DNA from: CALISC01 sp963542545 | Lineage (GTDB): Bacteria > Bacillota_I > Bacilli_A > Acholeplasmatales > Acholeplasmataceae | Length of the DNA stretch: 61,990 nucleotides | Direction: 5' to 3' | NCBI GenBank assembly: GCA_963542545.1 | Contig: CAUTWO010000004.1 | Location: 1 to 61,990 of the forward strand | In this document: piece by piece, positions 1 to 9,770 of the stretch | Numbering within the stretch: position 1 is the first letter of the stretch | Layout: each line of letters opens with the position of its first letter | The notes under the pieces: model-generated | Seen by the model: only the letters and a program-made list of their open reading frames with translations | Databases searched by the model: none | Told to the model about the DNA's origin: nothing | Translations under genes and position numbers: made by a program

Positions 1-231
1 GGCTTTATAAAGCCAACAACTCCGAAAATATTTTTACATCGCAAAAACTCAGGTTATATAATATTTTTTTGAAAAATAAAGAGAAAAAACACACTGCTAA
101 GCCATTTTGTTGCTTAATTTTCGTGTTTTTGGCAAAAAATCTGCCTAAATTTTGTATTTTTGGCAAGTTTTTTTAAAAACTTTAGATTTTGTGACGATTA
201 AGTTGGATTTTTAGTGAGTTTTTGGACTATT

Positions 232-1494
232 TTAATTTGAACCTCTAAACGAAATCCAGAGCCTATCTATTTCATTTTTCATGTTGTCTTCGTGTAAAAA
301 CAACTCGTCTTTGTCGCCTTTTTGCGCAGTTAGTATTTCAAATAAATTTTCGTATTTAGGTTTGATTTCAATATCTGTGACTTTACCGGTTTCAAAAAAC
401 TTATCAATTTGAGCCTCTAACAAACGAAGATTTAAACTCTTATCTTTTAAATCAAAAGTATCCATTATTTGTTTTTTGTGAACTGATTTAAGCGGAGAAA
501 TGTAGCCAATTTCGTCTGCGTTGTCTTTGGCGTTTTCAAAATCTAGCATAAAGTTAATAAAGTCATAAGCGTTGTCTAAATTCGCGGTTTTCGGAATTTG
601 CAGACCATCTATAAAAAAGTTAGTGCCGCTTTTGGGTTTCGCGAACTTAAGGTTTTGATTGACCTCGCCATCTTGGCCTTTAATGATGTTTAGTGCGTCT
701 CCAGAATATGCGCTAATTAAATCAAAAGTGCCGTCTGCCATTGCGTCAAAAATCTCGTCGGTAATAAAGCGCAACTCTGGGTTGTTTTGAATAGAAGTTT
801 TCAAAAAATCCATGGCAGCACTAATAGCAGGTCGGTTTTGTTTTTGGTTTTTATCTGTATCTAAAAGCGGATTCATCGTGTAGCCAAGGTGTTTAAGCGC
901 GACCATAAAACCATCTCTGGAACTGTCGTACATTGCCATTTTTGGGTATTTTTCTTTAGTTTGAAATATCCCCCAACCGAGATTTTCAATGTCTTTTTTA
1001 AGTTCTTCGGCGTTGTCACCTGCTGTGTTGTAAAACAAGCCAACATAACCCCAGAAATAAGGAATTGAGTAATCCAAAAAATCAAACTCGGGGTCTGTGC
1101 TAATTTGTTTGTTGTAGTCTTTGATTAGTCTGTAGATTTGTGGTGAAAAAATCTCTTCTTTTTTATATTTTATTCTACTCCAGTCAATTTTTTGAATGTA
1201 GCCTTTTTGCATCATTTGTACGGCTGCGTAGTCAGAAAGGACAGAAATGTCGAACTTATCTTCGTTCGAGATTTTCTGAACCGCGACTTCATTGCTGGTG
1301 AAGTTAGAAAAAGCCAATCCTTTTTTGTTTTGACGAGCAAAGCGCGGAACTAATTCCTCATCTGCAAAAAACTCGTTTGGAATGAGTAGTTTAACTTTTT
1401 TACGGTTTACTACAAAGTTATAAATAACAAAAAAGAAAAACAAAAAAAGTAGTGAAAAGGAAATTAAATATTTAACTAATCTCGGCTTAAACAT
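232..1494 (-). CDS. potD: Spermidine/putrescine ABC transporter substrate-binding protein
   Basis: Extracytoplasmic polyamine-binding subunit that would deliver spermidine or putrescine to PotBC. The 420-residue length and the periplasmic-binding-protein pattern fit the PotD/PotF family. Residues 9-28 form one hydrophobic segment with no lipobox cysteine, so the protein is probably held by an N-terminal helix rather than a lipid anchor, unlike most Gram-positive binding proteins. It is the last gene of potABCD and its start overlaps the end of potC by 8 bp, implying translational coupling. Substrate choice within the polyamine group cannot be read from the sequence. Confidence 0.9.
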   Translation of the reverse strand: MFKPRLVKYLISFSLLFLFFFFVIYNFVVNRKKVKLLIPNEFFADEELVPRFARQNKKGLAFSNFTSNEVAVQKISNEDKFDISVLSDYAAVQMMQKGYIQKIDWSRIKYKKEEIFSPQIYRLIKDYNKQISTDPEFDFLDYSIPYFWGYVGLFYNTAGDNAEELKKDIENLGWGIFQTKEKYPKMAMYDSSRDGFMVALKHLGYTMNPLLDTDKNQKQNRPAISAAMDFLKTSIQNNPELRFITDEIFDAMADGTFDLISAYSGDALNIIKGQDGEVNQNLKFAKPKSGTNFFIDGLQIPKTANLDNAYDFINFMLDFENAKDNADEIGYISPLKSVHKKQIMDTFDLKDKSLNLRLLEAQIDKFFETGKVTDIEIKPKYENLFEILTAQKGDKDELFLHEDNMKNEIDRLWISFRGSN

Positions 1495-2299
1495 TGTGTA
1501 TAATTTCCTTTCTTTCTTTTCTGACTTTAATCAGTGCAGTTGCGTAGTCGTAAACCACTTTAATCATTATTACCAAGATAATCAAAGTAGAAAGTGCATT
1601 GATAGAAGGGTTTAGTCCTCTTTTTAAGGTATAGAGATATATTGAGATGTTTTGGATGTTTGAACTACCTGAAACAAAGTAAGAAATAATAAAGTCGTCA
1701 AAAGACATGGTAAAGGCAATCACGGCACCCGCTTGTATACCTTCTTTGATTTGTGGAACTAAAATTTTGAAAATCGCTGTAAAATATCCGCATCCCAAGT
1801 CATATGCTGCGTCTAAGATGTTTTTATCCAAAGTCAAGATTTTTGGATAAACAGCAGCAAGCACAAAAGGAACCGAAAAAGCAATGTGGGCAAGTAAGAT
1901 TGAAAAAAAGCCTAGCGGAATTTTAAAAGCTGTAAAAAAGAAAAATAGAGAAAGCCCAAAAATAATGTCTGGCGAAATTATTGGGATGTTGTTAAAAAAG
2001 AAAATAGCATCCTTTCGTTTTTTGGAAAAATTCGCAATAGAAATTGCGGCCAGCGTGCCGATAATTGTAGAAATTATTGTAGAAATTACGGCAATAATAA
2101 TGGTATAAATTACGGCCTGCGTTAAGTTAGGGCGCAAAAACAACTCCTGGTACCACTTAACTGAAAAACCAGAAAGTTCTTTTAGTGATTTTTTGGAGTT
2201 AAACGAAAAAATTATGACAAAAACCACCGGGATATAAATTAAAATTATGGCCAGTGAGACAAAAATTTTCCTAAATATTAAACTTCTATTGTCTTTCAT
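1487..2299 (-). CDS. potC: Spermidine/putrescine ABC transporter permease PotC
   Basis: Inner-membrane permease of the polyamine importer, 270 residues, with about six membrane segments. The cytoplasmic EAA-type loop that docks on the ATPase is recognisable around the AAYDLGCGYFTAIFKILVPQI stretch (about residues 165-185). It overlaps potB upstream by 14 bp and potD downstream by 8 bp, so the three are surely one transcript. Length and topology match PotC rather than PotB. Confidence 0.9.
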   Translation of the reverse strand: MKDNRSLIFRKIFVSLAIILIYIPVVFVIIFSFNSKKSLKELSGFSVKWYQELFLRPNLTQAVIYTIIIAVISTIISTIIGTLAAISIANFSKKRKDAIFFFNNIPIISPDIIFGLSLFFFFTAFKIPLGFFSILLAHIAFSVPFVLAAVYPKILTLDKNILDAAYDLGCGYFTAIFKILVPQIKEGIQAGAVIAFTMSFDDFIISYFVSGSSNIQNISIYLYTLKRGLNPSINALSTLIILVIMIKVVYDYATALIKVRKERKEIIHNV

Positions 2300-3107
2300 T
2301 CCACTTATACCTAATTCTGTCTGCTACCTTAATTAGCAGTAAAATTGCAATCATAATTAGCGAAAACACAATGGCAATAGCCGAGCCAAAGCCAAAGCGA
2401 CCAGACTGAGTGATGTGCTGTTCTATAAAATTACCAATTAAATAACGACCATTTCCTAAGTATTTTGGAATTACGACGCTAGTTGCTGCTGGCAAAAACA
2501 CAAGTAAAATCCCTGAAAACACACCTGGTAAACTCAAAGGTAAAACCACTGATTTGAAAGTTTTGAAGTTATTAGCCCCAAGGTCAGCCGCCGCTTCTTT
2601 AAGCGAATTGTCCATTTTAGAAAGACTTGCGTAAATTGGCAAGACCATAAACGGCAAGAAAGAATATACCAAGCCTAAAACTATCGCTGAGTTGGTTCCC
2701 AAAATATTGAAAGGCAAAATTTCTAAAACTTGTTTAATGGAAAGCACTTTAATTAACATGTTAATCCACATTGGTGCAGTTATTAAACTCAGACACAAAA
2801 CTTGTGCGCGTTTCTTTAAAAAAGTAATTGAATAGGCCAAAGGATAGCCAATTAACAGGCAAATTAGCGTGGCAATTGCCGATAACTTAATTGATGAGTA
2901 CATCAATTTAGATGCTGTTTTGTCGGTAAAAATATTTGTGTAGTTTTCAAAAGTAAACTTAATTCGCTCGGTGCTAGCGTTGTCTTTAAAAGAATAGAGC
3001 ACCATTAAAATAAAAGGAATAACAATTAAAAAAACTATTAAAACCAAATAAGGTAAAAACAAAGAAAAGTTAAAGACTCTCTTTGAGTCAAGAATTTTTC
3101 TATTCAT
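2286..3107 (-). CDS. potB: Spermidine/putrescine ABC transporter permease PotB
   Basis: Second permease of the polyamine importer, 273 residues, six predicted membrane helices. The EAA loop reads EAAADLGANNFKTFKSVVLP, the docking motif of the BPD_transp_1 family. It overlaps potA by 8 bp and potC by 14 bp. The gene order A-B-C-D is the standard order for this transporter. Confidence 0.9.
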   Translation of the reverse strand: MNRKILDSKRVFNFSLFLPYLVLIVFLIVIPFILMVLYSFKDNASTERIKFTFENYTNIFTDKTASKLMYSSIKLSAIATLICLLIGYPLAYSITFLKKRAQVLCLSLITAPMWINMLIKVLSIKQVLEILPFNILGTNSAIVLGLVYSFLPFMVLPIYASLSKMDNSLKEAAADLGANNFKTFKSVVLPLSLPGVFSGILLVFLPAATSVVIPKYLGNGRYLIGNFIEQHITQSGRFGFGSAIAIVFSLIMIAILLLIKVADRIRYKWNERQ

Positions 3108-4386
3108 GTTCCTTTTCCATGACGTGGATGTCTTCTGGGTTAAAGTCTATATCAACTTCTTTGCCAACAGGGACGTAGTCAGTCGTGTGAATTGTGTAAA
3201 CTCGGTCTTTAGTTTGCACGTCAATTTCATAAAATATACCTTTAAAGGCTACTGAGTCTGTAACTCCAGTAAACTTACCTGTACCTTTTTTTACAATATC
3301 AATGTCTTCTGGGCGAAGTACAACTTCAACTGCTTGGTTTTTTGAAAATCCAGAGTCTACGCACTCAAGTTCTTTGTGGTCAAAACTTACCAAAAAATCG
3401 TCTTTCATAATTGCTGGAATAATGTTAGATTCGCCAATAAAACGCGCAACAAAGCGGTTAACAGGTTCATTGTAAATGTCAACTGGAGTTCCGATTTGCT
3501 GAATTTCTCCTTTGTTCATGACCACGATTTTGTCAGACATGGTCAGCGCTTCTTCTTGGTCGTGAGTAACGAAAATAAAAGTAATTCCTGCATTTTTTTG
3601 CATCTCTTTTAGTTCATACTGCATCTCTTGACGAGTTTTTAAGTCAAGAGCCGCTAGTGGTTCGTCTAGTAGCAAGACTTTTGGTTCATTAATTAAGGCG
3701 CGAGCAATCGCAACTCGCTGTTGTTGACCACCAGAAAGTGAAGAAACTTCACGGTTTTCAAAGCCTTGCAGACCAACTAATTTTAAGTATCTTAAAACTT
3801 TTTTAGCAAGTTCAGCCTCTATCGACTTAGCCGTTACTCTTTTCTTTTTAAGCTCGGCGATTTTCTTTAAGTTGTCTTCAGTTTTCTCGCCTCTTTTTAG
3901 CACTTTAATTTCTGAGTCAATTTTAGCGTTTGGATGCTTTAACGACCAAACTTTAGCTTTATAGGCCTTTTTTAACTCTTTTAACTCTGCTTTGTCTTTG
4001 GTTTTTTCAGACTTTTCTAAGTATTCTTGGTAAAGTTTTTTAATCGCTTCTTTTAATTTAAAACGGTAGTTTTTAATTCTAAGTGGAAATGCAATGTTTT
4101 CAAAAACATTAAGGTGTGGAAAAAGTGCGTATTTTTGAAATACGGTGTTAGTTTGTCTTTTGTGCGCAGGCACATCAACTATGCTTTTGCCACAAAACAA
4201 AACGTCGCCAGAACCAGGGGTTTCAAAACCACCAATGATTCTAAGTAAAGTGGTTTTACCACAACCAGAAGGGCCAAGAAGTGTAACAAATTCGTTGTCG
4301 TTAATGTTTAGAGATACACCACGCAAAACTATTTGGTTGTCAAAACTTTTCGTGATGTCTTTAAGTTCAATAAGCGGGATTTCCAA
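3100..4386 (-). CDS. potA: Spermidine/putrescine ABC transporter ATPase PotA (with charged insertion)
   Basis: ATPase that powers polyamine uptake. Walker A GPSGCGKTT, signature LSGGQQQRVAIARAL, Walker B VLLLDEP and the H-loop VTHD are all present, followed by a C-terminal TOBE-like domain. Between the Q-loop and the signature, at roughly residues 98-200, lies a lysine- and glutamate-rich insertion of about 100 residues, probably coiled coil, absent from ordinary PotA; mollicute PotA proteins are also enlarged. The start is TTG at 4386 with an AGG-type ribosome site upstream. It follows the S41 protease gene by 14 bp and probably shares its transcript. Confidence 0.92.
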   Translation of the reverse strand: MEIPLIELKDITKSFDNQIVLRGVSLNINDNEFVTLLGPSGCGKTTLLRIIGGFETPGSGDVLFCGKSIVDVPAHKRQTNTVFQKYALFPHLNVFENIAFPLRIKNYRFKLKEAIKKLYQEYLEKSEKTKDKAELKELKKAYKAKVWSLKHPNAKIDSEIKVLKRGEKTEDNLKKIAELKKKRVTAKSIEAELAKKVLRYLKLVGLQGFENREVSSLSGGQQQRVAIARALINEPKVLLLDEPLAALDLKTRQEMQYELKEMQKNAGITFIFVTHDQEEALTMSDKIVVMNKGEIQQIGTPVDIYNEPVNRFVARFIGESNIIPAIMKDDFLVSFDHKELECVDSGFSKNQAVEVVLRPEDIDIVKKGTGKFTGVTDSVAFKGIFYEIDVQTKDRVYTIHTTDYVPVGKEVDIDFNPEDIHVMEKEHE

Positions 4387-4400
4387 TGTTTGTGCCTACC

Positions 4401-5948
4401 TTAATTTGCTTTCGCAAACTGAACTAAAAAGTCAGTATCTGGGTTGTCGTAATATGTTGACATCGCCTTATAAAGGGCTTTTCTTGTGTTTATGTCAGCA
4501 GTTTCAGAAGGTGTTAAGCCTGAGTCTGCTTGGAATTTTTTGATGTATTTAATAGTGGTTTCATCAATATATCCGTCTGTACGCATAGTCTCTGAATTTG
4601 CTTTAAGCAAGGCAGCATAGCGAAGAGATAAATATCTTTGAATGACTTTAGCGTCTTGGTTAACTGTGTCTTTTTTAATGTCTTTCTCAAGGAAAAAGTC
4701 TTGTTTGTCGTTTAAAGTATAGTCATTTTCGTCAGGTAATTTTTCAACTTCAAACGGGTTGTTTTCTTTGTCGAGTGTTTGCCATTTATTTTGTGTGTGG
4801 TCAAAATAATGCCAAAAACCTTGAGTGCAAGAAAGGGTGATTTGTGGTTTTGAAAAGGTCGCTTGTTGCAGCACATAGTAACTTTGGTAAATGTTTTTAC
4901 CAAAAGTTTCAGTTCCGTATAGTTTGTAGCCTCCACCATATTTTAAGCAGGCAGCTAAAACTTCGGCAGCAGATGCTGAGTTTTGGTTTACCAAAACTTT
5001 GATATTATAAGGTTTTTTGCTTTCAAGTTTACCTTCAATAATGTGTTCTTCTTTAGTTTTTGAATTAACTAACTTAGCATATGGATTTTCTGATTTTGGC
5101 AAAAGTGCGCCAACTATTGTTTCAAGAGCGCCAAGTTCACCGCCTGGATTGTTTCTTAAATCTAAAATTAAAGTGCTGTCGCTTGATGCTAACTTTGACT
5201 TTTCTAGTTTATCTAAAAGAGAGACAAAAGCATCGCCAGTAATATCTTTTTTAAACTCACTAATTCTAATAACCGCAGTTTTTGGATCTGCTGTATTTAG
5301 TTCTTCCACTGAACGGTGGTAAGTTTTTCTTCTTTCAACTTCAACAATACGCTCATCGTTTGCATCTTTGCTTTGCACAATTAACTTAACTTTGCCGTTG
5401 TTTTCATCAGTTTGCATTCTAATCATTTCAACAGCAATTCTTGCGCTAATGTCTTGAGCCTGTTCAAAATATAGTTTTTCTGAGTTGTTTTTTGAGTTAA
5501 TTACACCAAGAATTTCGTCAGTTGGATAAAGTTTACCAAAAGCGCTTGACTGCTTGTAGACAGTTTTGACAATCAATCTTGGAAACTTCGCTTGGTATTG
5601 AAAAGAAACCCCAATTTCGTCTCTTGCTTCTTCTTTTGGGTCGTATGGTGAAGGTTCGCCGCCAGAAAGTTCAGGGTAATTTACAAACACTCTTGAATAT
5701 CTGTCTAAAACTGAGCTCATAAAGTTTTCAAGAGAGCCGTATTTAAGTCTATCAAACAACTGTTCGTCTATGTCTTTGTAGTAGTTTTGTTTGTAGTAGT
5801 CAAAAATTTTTCGTTGTAGTTGATCTATTTCGCCGCTGCTTTGAGTTTCTTTATTGTCAGGAATTATCCAGCGTGGGTCATATAGTTTGCACGCACTTAA
5901 ACTAAGGACGCTTAACAGGGTTAAGATAAATAAAAATATTTTTTTCAT
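4401..5948 (-). CDS. S41 family C-terminal processing peptidase, lipoprotein
   Basis: Extracytoplasmic serine protease of the CtpA/Prc type, 515 residues. The start at 5948 (MKKIFLF) is preferred over an in-frame ATG 54 bases upstream because GAGAGG lies seven bases before it and it gives a clean signal peptide ending in the lipobox LSAC, with the lipidated cysteine at residue 20. The catalytic serine sits in NSASAAEV (about residue 326) and the lysine in GTETFGKN (about 351). A peptidoglycan-binding-like domain follows near the C-terminus (QRYLSLRYAALL onward). It lies between trmK and potA, all on one strand, with no obvious functional tie to polyamine uptake. Confidence 0.88.
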   Translation of the reverse strand: MKKIFLFILTLLSVLSLSACKLYDPRWIIPDNKETQSSGEIDQLQRKIFDYYKQNYYKDIDEQLFDRLKYGSLENFMSSVLDRYSRVFVNYPELSGGEPSPYDPKEEARDEIGVSFQYQAKFPRLIVKTVYKQSSAFGKLYPTDEILGVINSKNNSEKLYFEQAQDISARIAVEMIRMQTDENNGKVKLIVQSKDANDERIVEVERRKTYHRSVEELNTADPKTAVIRISEFKKDITGDAFVSLLDKLEKSKLASSDSTLILDLRNNPGGELGALETIVGALLPKSENPYAKLVNSKTKEEHIIEGKLESKKPYNIKVLVNQNSASAAEVLAACLKYGGGYKLYGTETFGKNIYQSYYVLQQATFSKPQITLSCTQGFWHYFDHTQNKWQTLDKENNPFEVEKLPDENDYTLNDKQDFFLEKDIKKDTVNQDAKVIQRYLSLRYAALLKANSETMRTDGYIDETTIKYIKKFQADSGLTPSETADINTRKALYKAMSTYYDNPDTDFLVQFAKAN

Positions 5949-5970
5949 ATTAAAACCTCTCTTATTAAAA

Positions 5971-6603
5971 TTATTTTTGGTGTTTAGACAAATACAGGTC
6001 AATGTATTTAAGTTCTAATAAAGTTTTTTTGTCATTTGGCCTGAACTTAAGGATTTTTATGCACTTTTCTTTAAGTTCAAGAAAGTAGCTTTCGTATCCC
6101 TCTTTATTTAAAATAAAGGATGAGTAAAAACAATCAAAATAAGTTTCAGGCTTCTCGTTTTTTAAATTTAAAACAAGAACATTATAGTATACGCCTTTGT
6201 CAAAAACAATGTATTCGTCTAGTAGCCAAAAGCCTTTTTCGTTTAAAAATTGCTTAAGTTCTGCTAATTTTGAGTGCACAGAAACTATGTATTTTCCAGG
6301 TCTTGCGAGTTTAAGGATTTCAATCGCAGTAATTCCTCCAACTCCCGAGATATTACAAACCTCAAAATTAGCACTAACTTCTTCAAAACCATTTGATAAT
6401 ACAAAGTCGCAATTGTAGCCTTTTAAATTACGTTTGGCGTTTTCAAGAGGCAAGACTTTATTGTCAACAGCTATCCCTTTTTTTAAGTTATATTTATCAA
6501 ACAAGATTTTTAAAAAATATCCGTGGTCACAGCCTATGTCTAAAACTACACTCGCACCTTTTGCAAGTCTGGCTAAAAACTCCAGTCTATTGGTTTCTTT
6601 CAT
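5971..6603 (-). CDS. trmK: tRNA (adenine(22)-N1)-methyltransferase TrmK
   Basis: Class I SAM-dependent methyltransferase that makes m1A22 in tRNA. The SAM-binding motif VVLDIGCDHGYF lies at about residues 19-30 and the family motif NISGVGG in the middle; 210 residues is normal for the family. It starts four bases after the dnaG stop, so it is translated from the same message. In related Bacillota sigA normally separates dnaG from trmK; here it does not. Confidence 0.88.
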   Translation of the reverse strand: MKETNRLEFLARLAKGASVVLDIGCDHGYFLKILFDKYNLKKGIAVDNKVLPLENAKRNLKGYNCDFVLSNGFEEVSANFEVCNISGVGGITAIEILKLARPGKYIVSVHSKLAELKQFLNEKGFWLLDEYIVFDKGVYYNVLVLNLKNEKPETYFDCFYSSFILNKEGYESYFLELKEKCIKILKFRPNDKKTLLELKYIDLYLSKHQK

Positions 6604-6607
6604 TTCT

Positions 6608-8374
6608 TTAATTTAAAATCTCGTTGGCTTCTTTAGTAAAAGCGTCAATTTCTACTTTACTTGAAGTTGTAGAGACTTCTTTTGTTGTTGCAGCAATAAG
6701 TTTCCGGATTTTTTTAATGTGCGCAAGAATTTTAACAATGTCTGCAGTAATCGCCGCTGGCTCTGTGCTTTCGTTGTTTTCAACTGTTTCAATTGCCGTG
6801 TTAATTTTCTTTAAAATCTCTTGTCTTTCTACAGGCTTTAGGCCTTCTACTGTTTCAAAGTAGACCTTAACTTGAGTGGCTGTTTTGTTTTTGCCATATA
6901 ACTTACTTTCAATTAAGTGAGTTAAAATCGTAAAAAGTAAAATACTGTAACTTTGAAACTCAAAGTGTCTAAGGATATCTCTTTTAATTAAAGCAATAGC
7001 GTGTTCCTCAATTTCTGAGTTTAAGCAGTGTAAGACTAGTGTATTCATCGCCTGTCTTAGTTTCTCAATTTCTGAGTTAGCCTTTGGTTTAACTGCCGGT
7101 TTAAGCGTTGGTTTGACTTCAGTAAATTCTTTTAAACTTAAATCTATGTTGAGTTTTTCTTTGGTTTTGGCGATAAATAAGTTCTTAACTGTCTCGTCTG
7201 CATATTTAAAAACTTCTTTAAAGTTATTTTTAAAACGCATAACAGAAGTAATGTCAGAATTGTCTACTTGACTTACTATTTTGTTAAAAAAGAAGGTCAA
7301 AATATCTTGTTTTTGGCTAAGTAGTTTCTCAATTCCGGCTTTACCATTGGTCTGAAAATACTCATCCGGATCTTGTTTATTTGGAATATTTACAATATAA
7401 ACATTGGTTTTGGGAAACCTTAAAAACTTAAAGGCTACGCTTTCGGCGGCCTTTTGTCCAGGTAAGTCACCGTCATACATTAAAACAATACTTTTTGCGT
7501 TTTCAACAAGTATCTTTAAGTTAGTTTCAGTTAAAGTAGTTCCCATTGTCGCGCAAGCATTTTTAAGTCCTGCGTTAAAAAGAGCAATCACGTCAAAAAA
7601 ACCTTCAACTAAAATCACTTCTTTTTTAGGGTTTTCTTGAAGTGCATCTGTCAAGTGGTAAATTACTTCTTCTTTTTTAAATACTAAAGTGTCTGGTGAG
7701 TTTACGTATTTTGGGTTATCTTTAGATTCAGTTAAAGCACGGCCAGAAAACCCAACAATTTTACCGCTTACGTTTTTAAGCGGAAACATCACACGGTTTT
7801 TAAAGAAATCATAAATACGCTCACCGTGCATGCCAATAAGCGAAGTGTTTTTTAAAGTCTGTACTGCAATTCCTTGTTTAATCAAGGTTTCCGACATTAA
7901 GTTATCGTTAAGCGCAACACCTATTTGAAAGTGCTCAATGGTCTCTAGAGCTAATCTCCGTTTTTCAGTTAAATAAGTCAAATACTCAGCCCCAGAGTTA
8001 GTTTTAAGTAAACGCAAATGCATAAACTTAGCCGCCTCTTCGCACGCTGTGTATTCATTTTCAAGCGGGTCTGGTTTATATGCATATCCTAAATTTAGTC
8101 TTTTAGAAAAATAATCAAGCGTAGCCTTTGTATCTAATTTCTTGAATTTCTGATAGAAATTAAAAGGAGCGCCGCCGGTTTTGCAAGACATGCAATAGGC
8201 AATGTTTTTTTCAACAGAAATAGAAAGTGAGGGATTGCTGTCATTGTGAAACGGACAAAGTGCTTTGAAGTTCTTGCCGGTTTGAGTCACCGCTATCCCT
8301 AGTTCTTGAACTAACTCTAAAATATTGATTTCTGAGTTAATTTTAGTAAAGATGTTGTCTTGATTTGTTTGCAA
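6608..8374 (-). CDS. dnaG: DNA primase
   Basis: Synthesises RNA primers at the replication fork. The N-terminal zinc ribbon is visible as CPFH followed by CMSC (about residues 41-65), then the RNA polymerase core and the TOPRIM domain with VEGFFD and MYDGDLPGQ (about residues 255-310). The C-terminal helicase-binding part is short and divergent. The start appears to be TTG at 8374 with no strong ribosome site, four bases from the glyS end; no in-frame ATG lies close enough to be better. Confidence 0.93.
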   Translation of the reverse strand: MQTNQDNIFTKINSEINILELVQELGIAVTQTGKNFKALCPFHNDSNPSLSISVEKNIAYCMSCKTGGAPFNFYQKFKKLDTKATLDYFSKRLNLGYAYKPDPLENEYTACEEAAKFMHLRLLKTNSGAEYLTYLTEKRRLALETIEHFQIGVALNDNLMSETLIKQGIAVQTLKNTSLIGMHGERIYDFFKNRVMFPLKNVSGKIVGFSGRALTESKDNPKYVNSPDTLVFKKEEVIYHLTDALQENPKKEVILVEGFFDVIALFNAGLKNACATMGTTLTETNLKILVENAKSIVLMYDGDLPGQKAAESVAFKFLRFPKTNVYIVNIPNKQDPDEYFQTNGKAGIEKLLSQKQDILTFFFNKIVSQVDNSDITSVMRFKNNFKEVFKYADETVKNLFIAKTKEKLNIDLSLKEFTEVKPTLKPAVKPKANSEIEKLRQAMNTLVLHCLNSEIEEHAIALIKRDILRHFEFQSYSILLFTILTHLIESKLYGKNKTATQVKVYFETVEGLKPVERQEILKKINTAIETVENNESTEPAAITADIVKILAHIKKIRKLIAATTKEVSTTSSKVEIDAFTKEANEILN

Positions 8375-8378
8375 TTTT

Positions 8379-9767
8379 CTAAAGTTTAATTTTATTTAGC
8401 AGATATTGATTGATATCTTTGATGTTAATGCGTTCTTGTTGCATTGTGTCACGGTCGCGAATTGTCACAGTTTTAGTGTCTTCACTTTCAAAGTCCACGG
8501 TAATGCAAAAAGGTGTACCGATTGCATCTTGTCGGCGGTATTTCTTTCCAACAGACCCACCACTTTCTTCTAAATAACAGTCAAAGTCTTTGGCAACTTG
8601 ACGGTAAATTGACTCAGCAAGTTCTGAGTGTTTTGCCTTGTTTAAAGGAATGATTGCTGCTTTGTATGGCGCTAAAAATGGAGAGATTTTTAGAACTTGG
8701 CGAATATCTCCGGCTTCCACCTCTTCTTCTTTTAAAGCGTTGGCGATAAACATAAAAAACAAACGCTCAACCCCGACACTTGGCTCCACGCAGTATGGTA
8801 CAAAACGAGAGTTGTCGTCTGGATCTAAATAACTCATGTCTTGACCTGAAAACTTCTGGTGTTGAGAAAGGTCGTAGTCGGTTCTTGAAGCAATTCCCCA
8901 AAGTTCGTCAAACCCCCACGGAAAGCGGTATTGAATGTCAGTAGTGGCGTTTGAGTAAAACGCCAAGGCTTCTTTTTTATGATCTGAGCAAATTAAGTCA
9001 GCAGGATTAACTCCCAGGTCTGTTAAAAACTGCATACAGTATTTTTTAAAGAAAGCAAAAACCTCAAGTTCTGTGCCGGGCTTTACAAAGTACTCAAGTT
9101 CCATTTGTTCAAACTCACGAGTTCTAAAAATAAAGTTACCAGGTGTAATTTCGTTACGGAAAGCTTTCCCGATTTGGCCAATTCCAAATGGTAATTTAGC
9201 ACGAGTAGTTCTAAGGACATTTTTAAACTGAATAAAAATGTTTTGAGCATTTTCAGGACGCAGATAAATTTTGTCTGTGCTGTCTTGGACAACACCTTGA
9301 TAAGTTTCAAACATCATATTAAACGCCCGAAGTGGTAGCCATTCAATTTTTTGACAGTTTTGGCAAGGAATTTTGTGTTCAGCAATATATGACTCAATTT
9401 CTTTGGTTTTCATGCCGTCTACATTAAAACCGTTGAAGTCAAAAACTAATTTGTCTGCTCTAAATCTTTGGTTGCAGGCCTTACATTCAATTAACGGGTC
9501 TGAAAAACTTTTGACGTGCCCAGATGCTTGCCAAACTAAGTTGTTTAAAAGAATTGGCCCGTTTAGCAGTTGATTGCGAGGAAACGCTTGGATAAAGTAT
9601 TTAGTCCAAGCAGCTTTGATGTTTTGTTTAAGCAGTGCTCCAAGTGGTCCGAAATCCCAAGTATTGGAAAGTCCACCGTAAATCTCGCTGCCTTGATAGA
9701 CAAAGCCTTGTTGTTTACAGTAAGCAACTATTTCTTCAAAAGTAAGTTGTTTTTCATTTTTTTTCAT
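8379..9767 (-). CDS. glyS: Glycine--tRNA ligase (dimeric class II type)
   Basis: Charges tRNA-Gly with glycine. This is the single-chain alpha2 class II enzyme (462 residues), the form used by mollicutes, actinobacteria and eukaryotes, not the GlyQ/GlyS tetramer. A zinc-binding CxxC pair (CKACNQ and CQNC) lies in the N-terminal third. Class II motif 2 reads FRNEITPGNFIFRTREF and motif 3 lies in EPSVGVERLFF. It sits between era and dnaG as in many Bacillota, but recO, often found there, is missing. Confidence 0.95.
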   Translation of the reverse strand: MKKNEKQLTFEEIVAYCKQQGFVYQGSEIYGGLSNTWDFGPLGALLKQNIKAAWTKYFIQAFPRNQLLNGPILLNNLVWQASGHVKSFSDPLIECKACNQRFRADKLVFDFNGFNVDGMKTKEIESYIAEHKIPCQNCQKIEWLPLRAFNMMFETYQGVVQDSTDKIYLRPENAQNIFIQFKNVLRTTRAKLPFGIGQIGKAFRNEITPGNFIFRTREFEQMELEYFVKPGTELEVFAFFKKYCMQFLTDLGVNPADLICSDHKKEALAFYSNATTDIQYRFPWGFDELWGIASRTDYDLSQHQKFSGQDMSYLDPDDNSRFVPYCVEPSVGVERLFFMFIANALKEEEVEAGDIRQVLKISPFLAPYKAAIIPLNKAKHSELAESIYRQVAKDFDCYLEESGGSVGKKYRRQDAIGTPFCITVDFESEDTKTVTIRDRDTMQQERINIKDINQYLLNKIKL

Positions 9768-9770
9768 AAA

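Noticed and set aside
1..231. Possible gene at the left edge
   Set aside because: AT-rich with short homopolymers; no open frame with a ribosome site and no RNA motif recognised.
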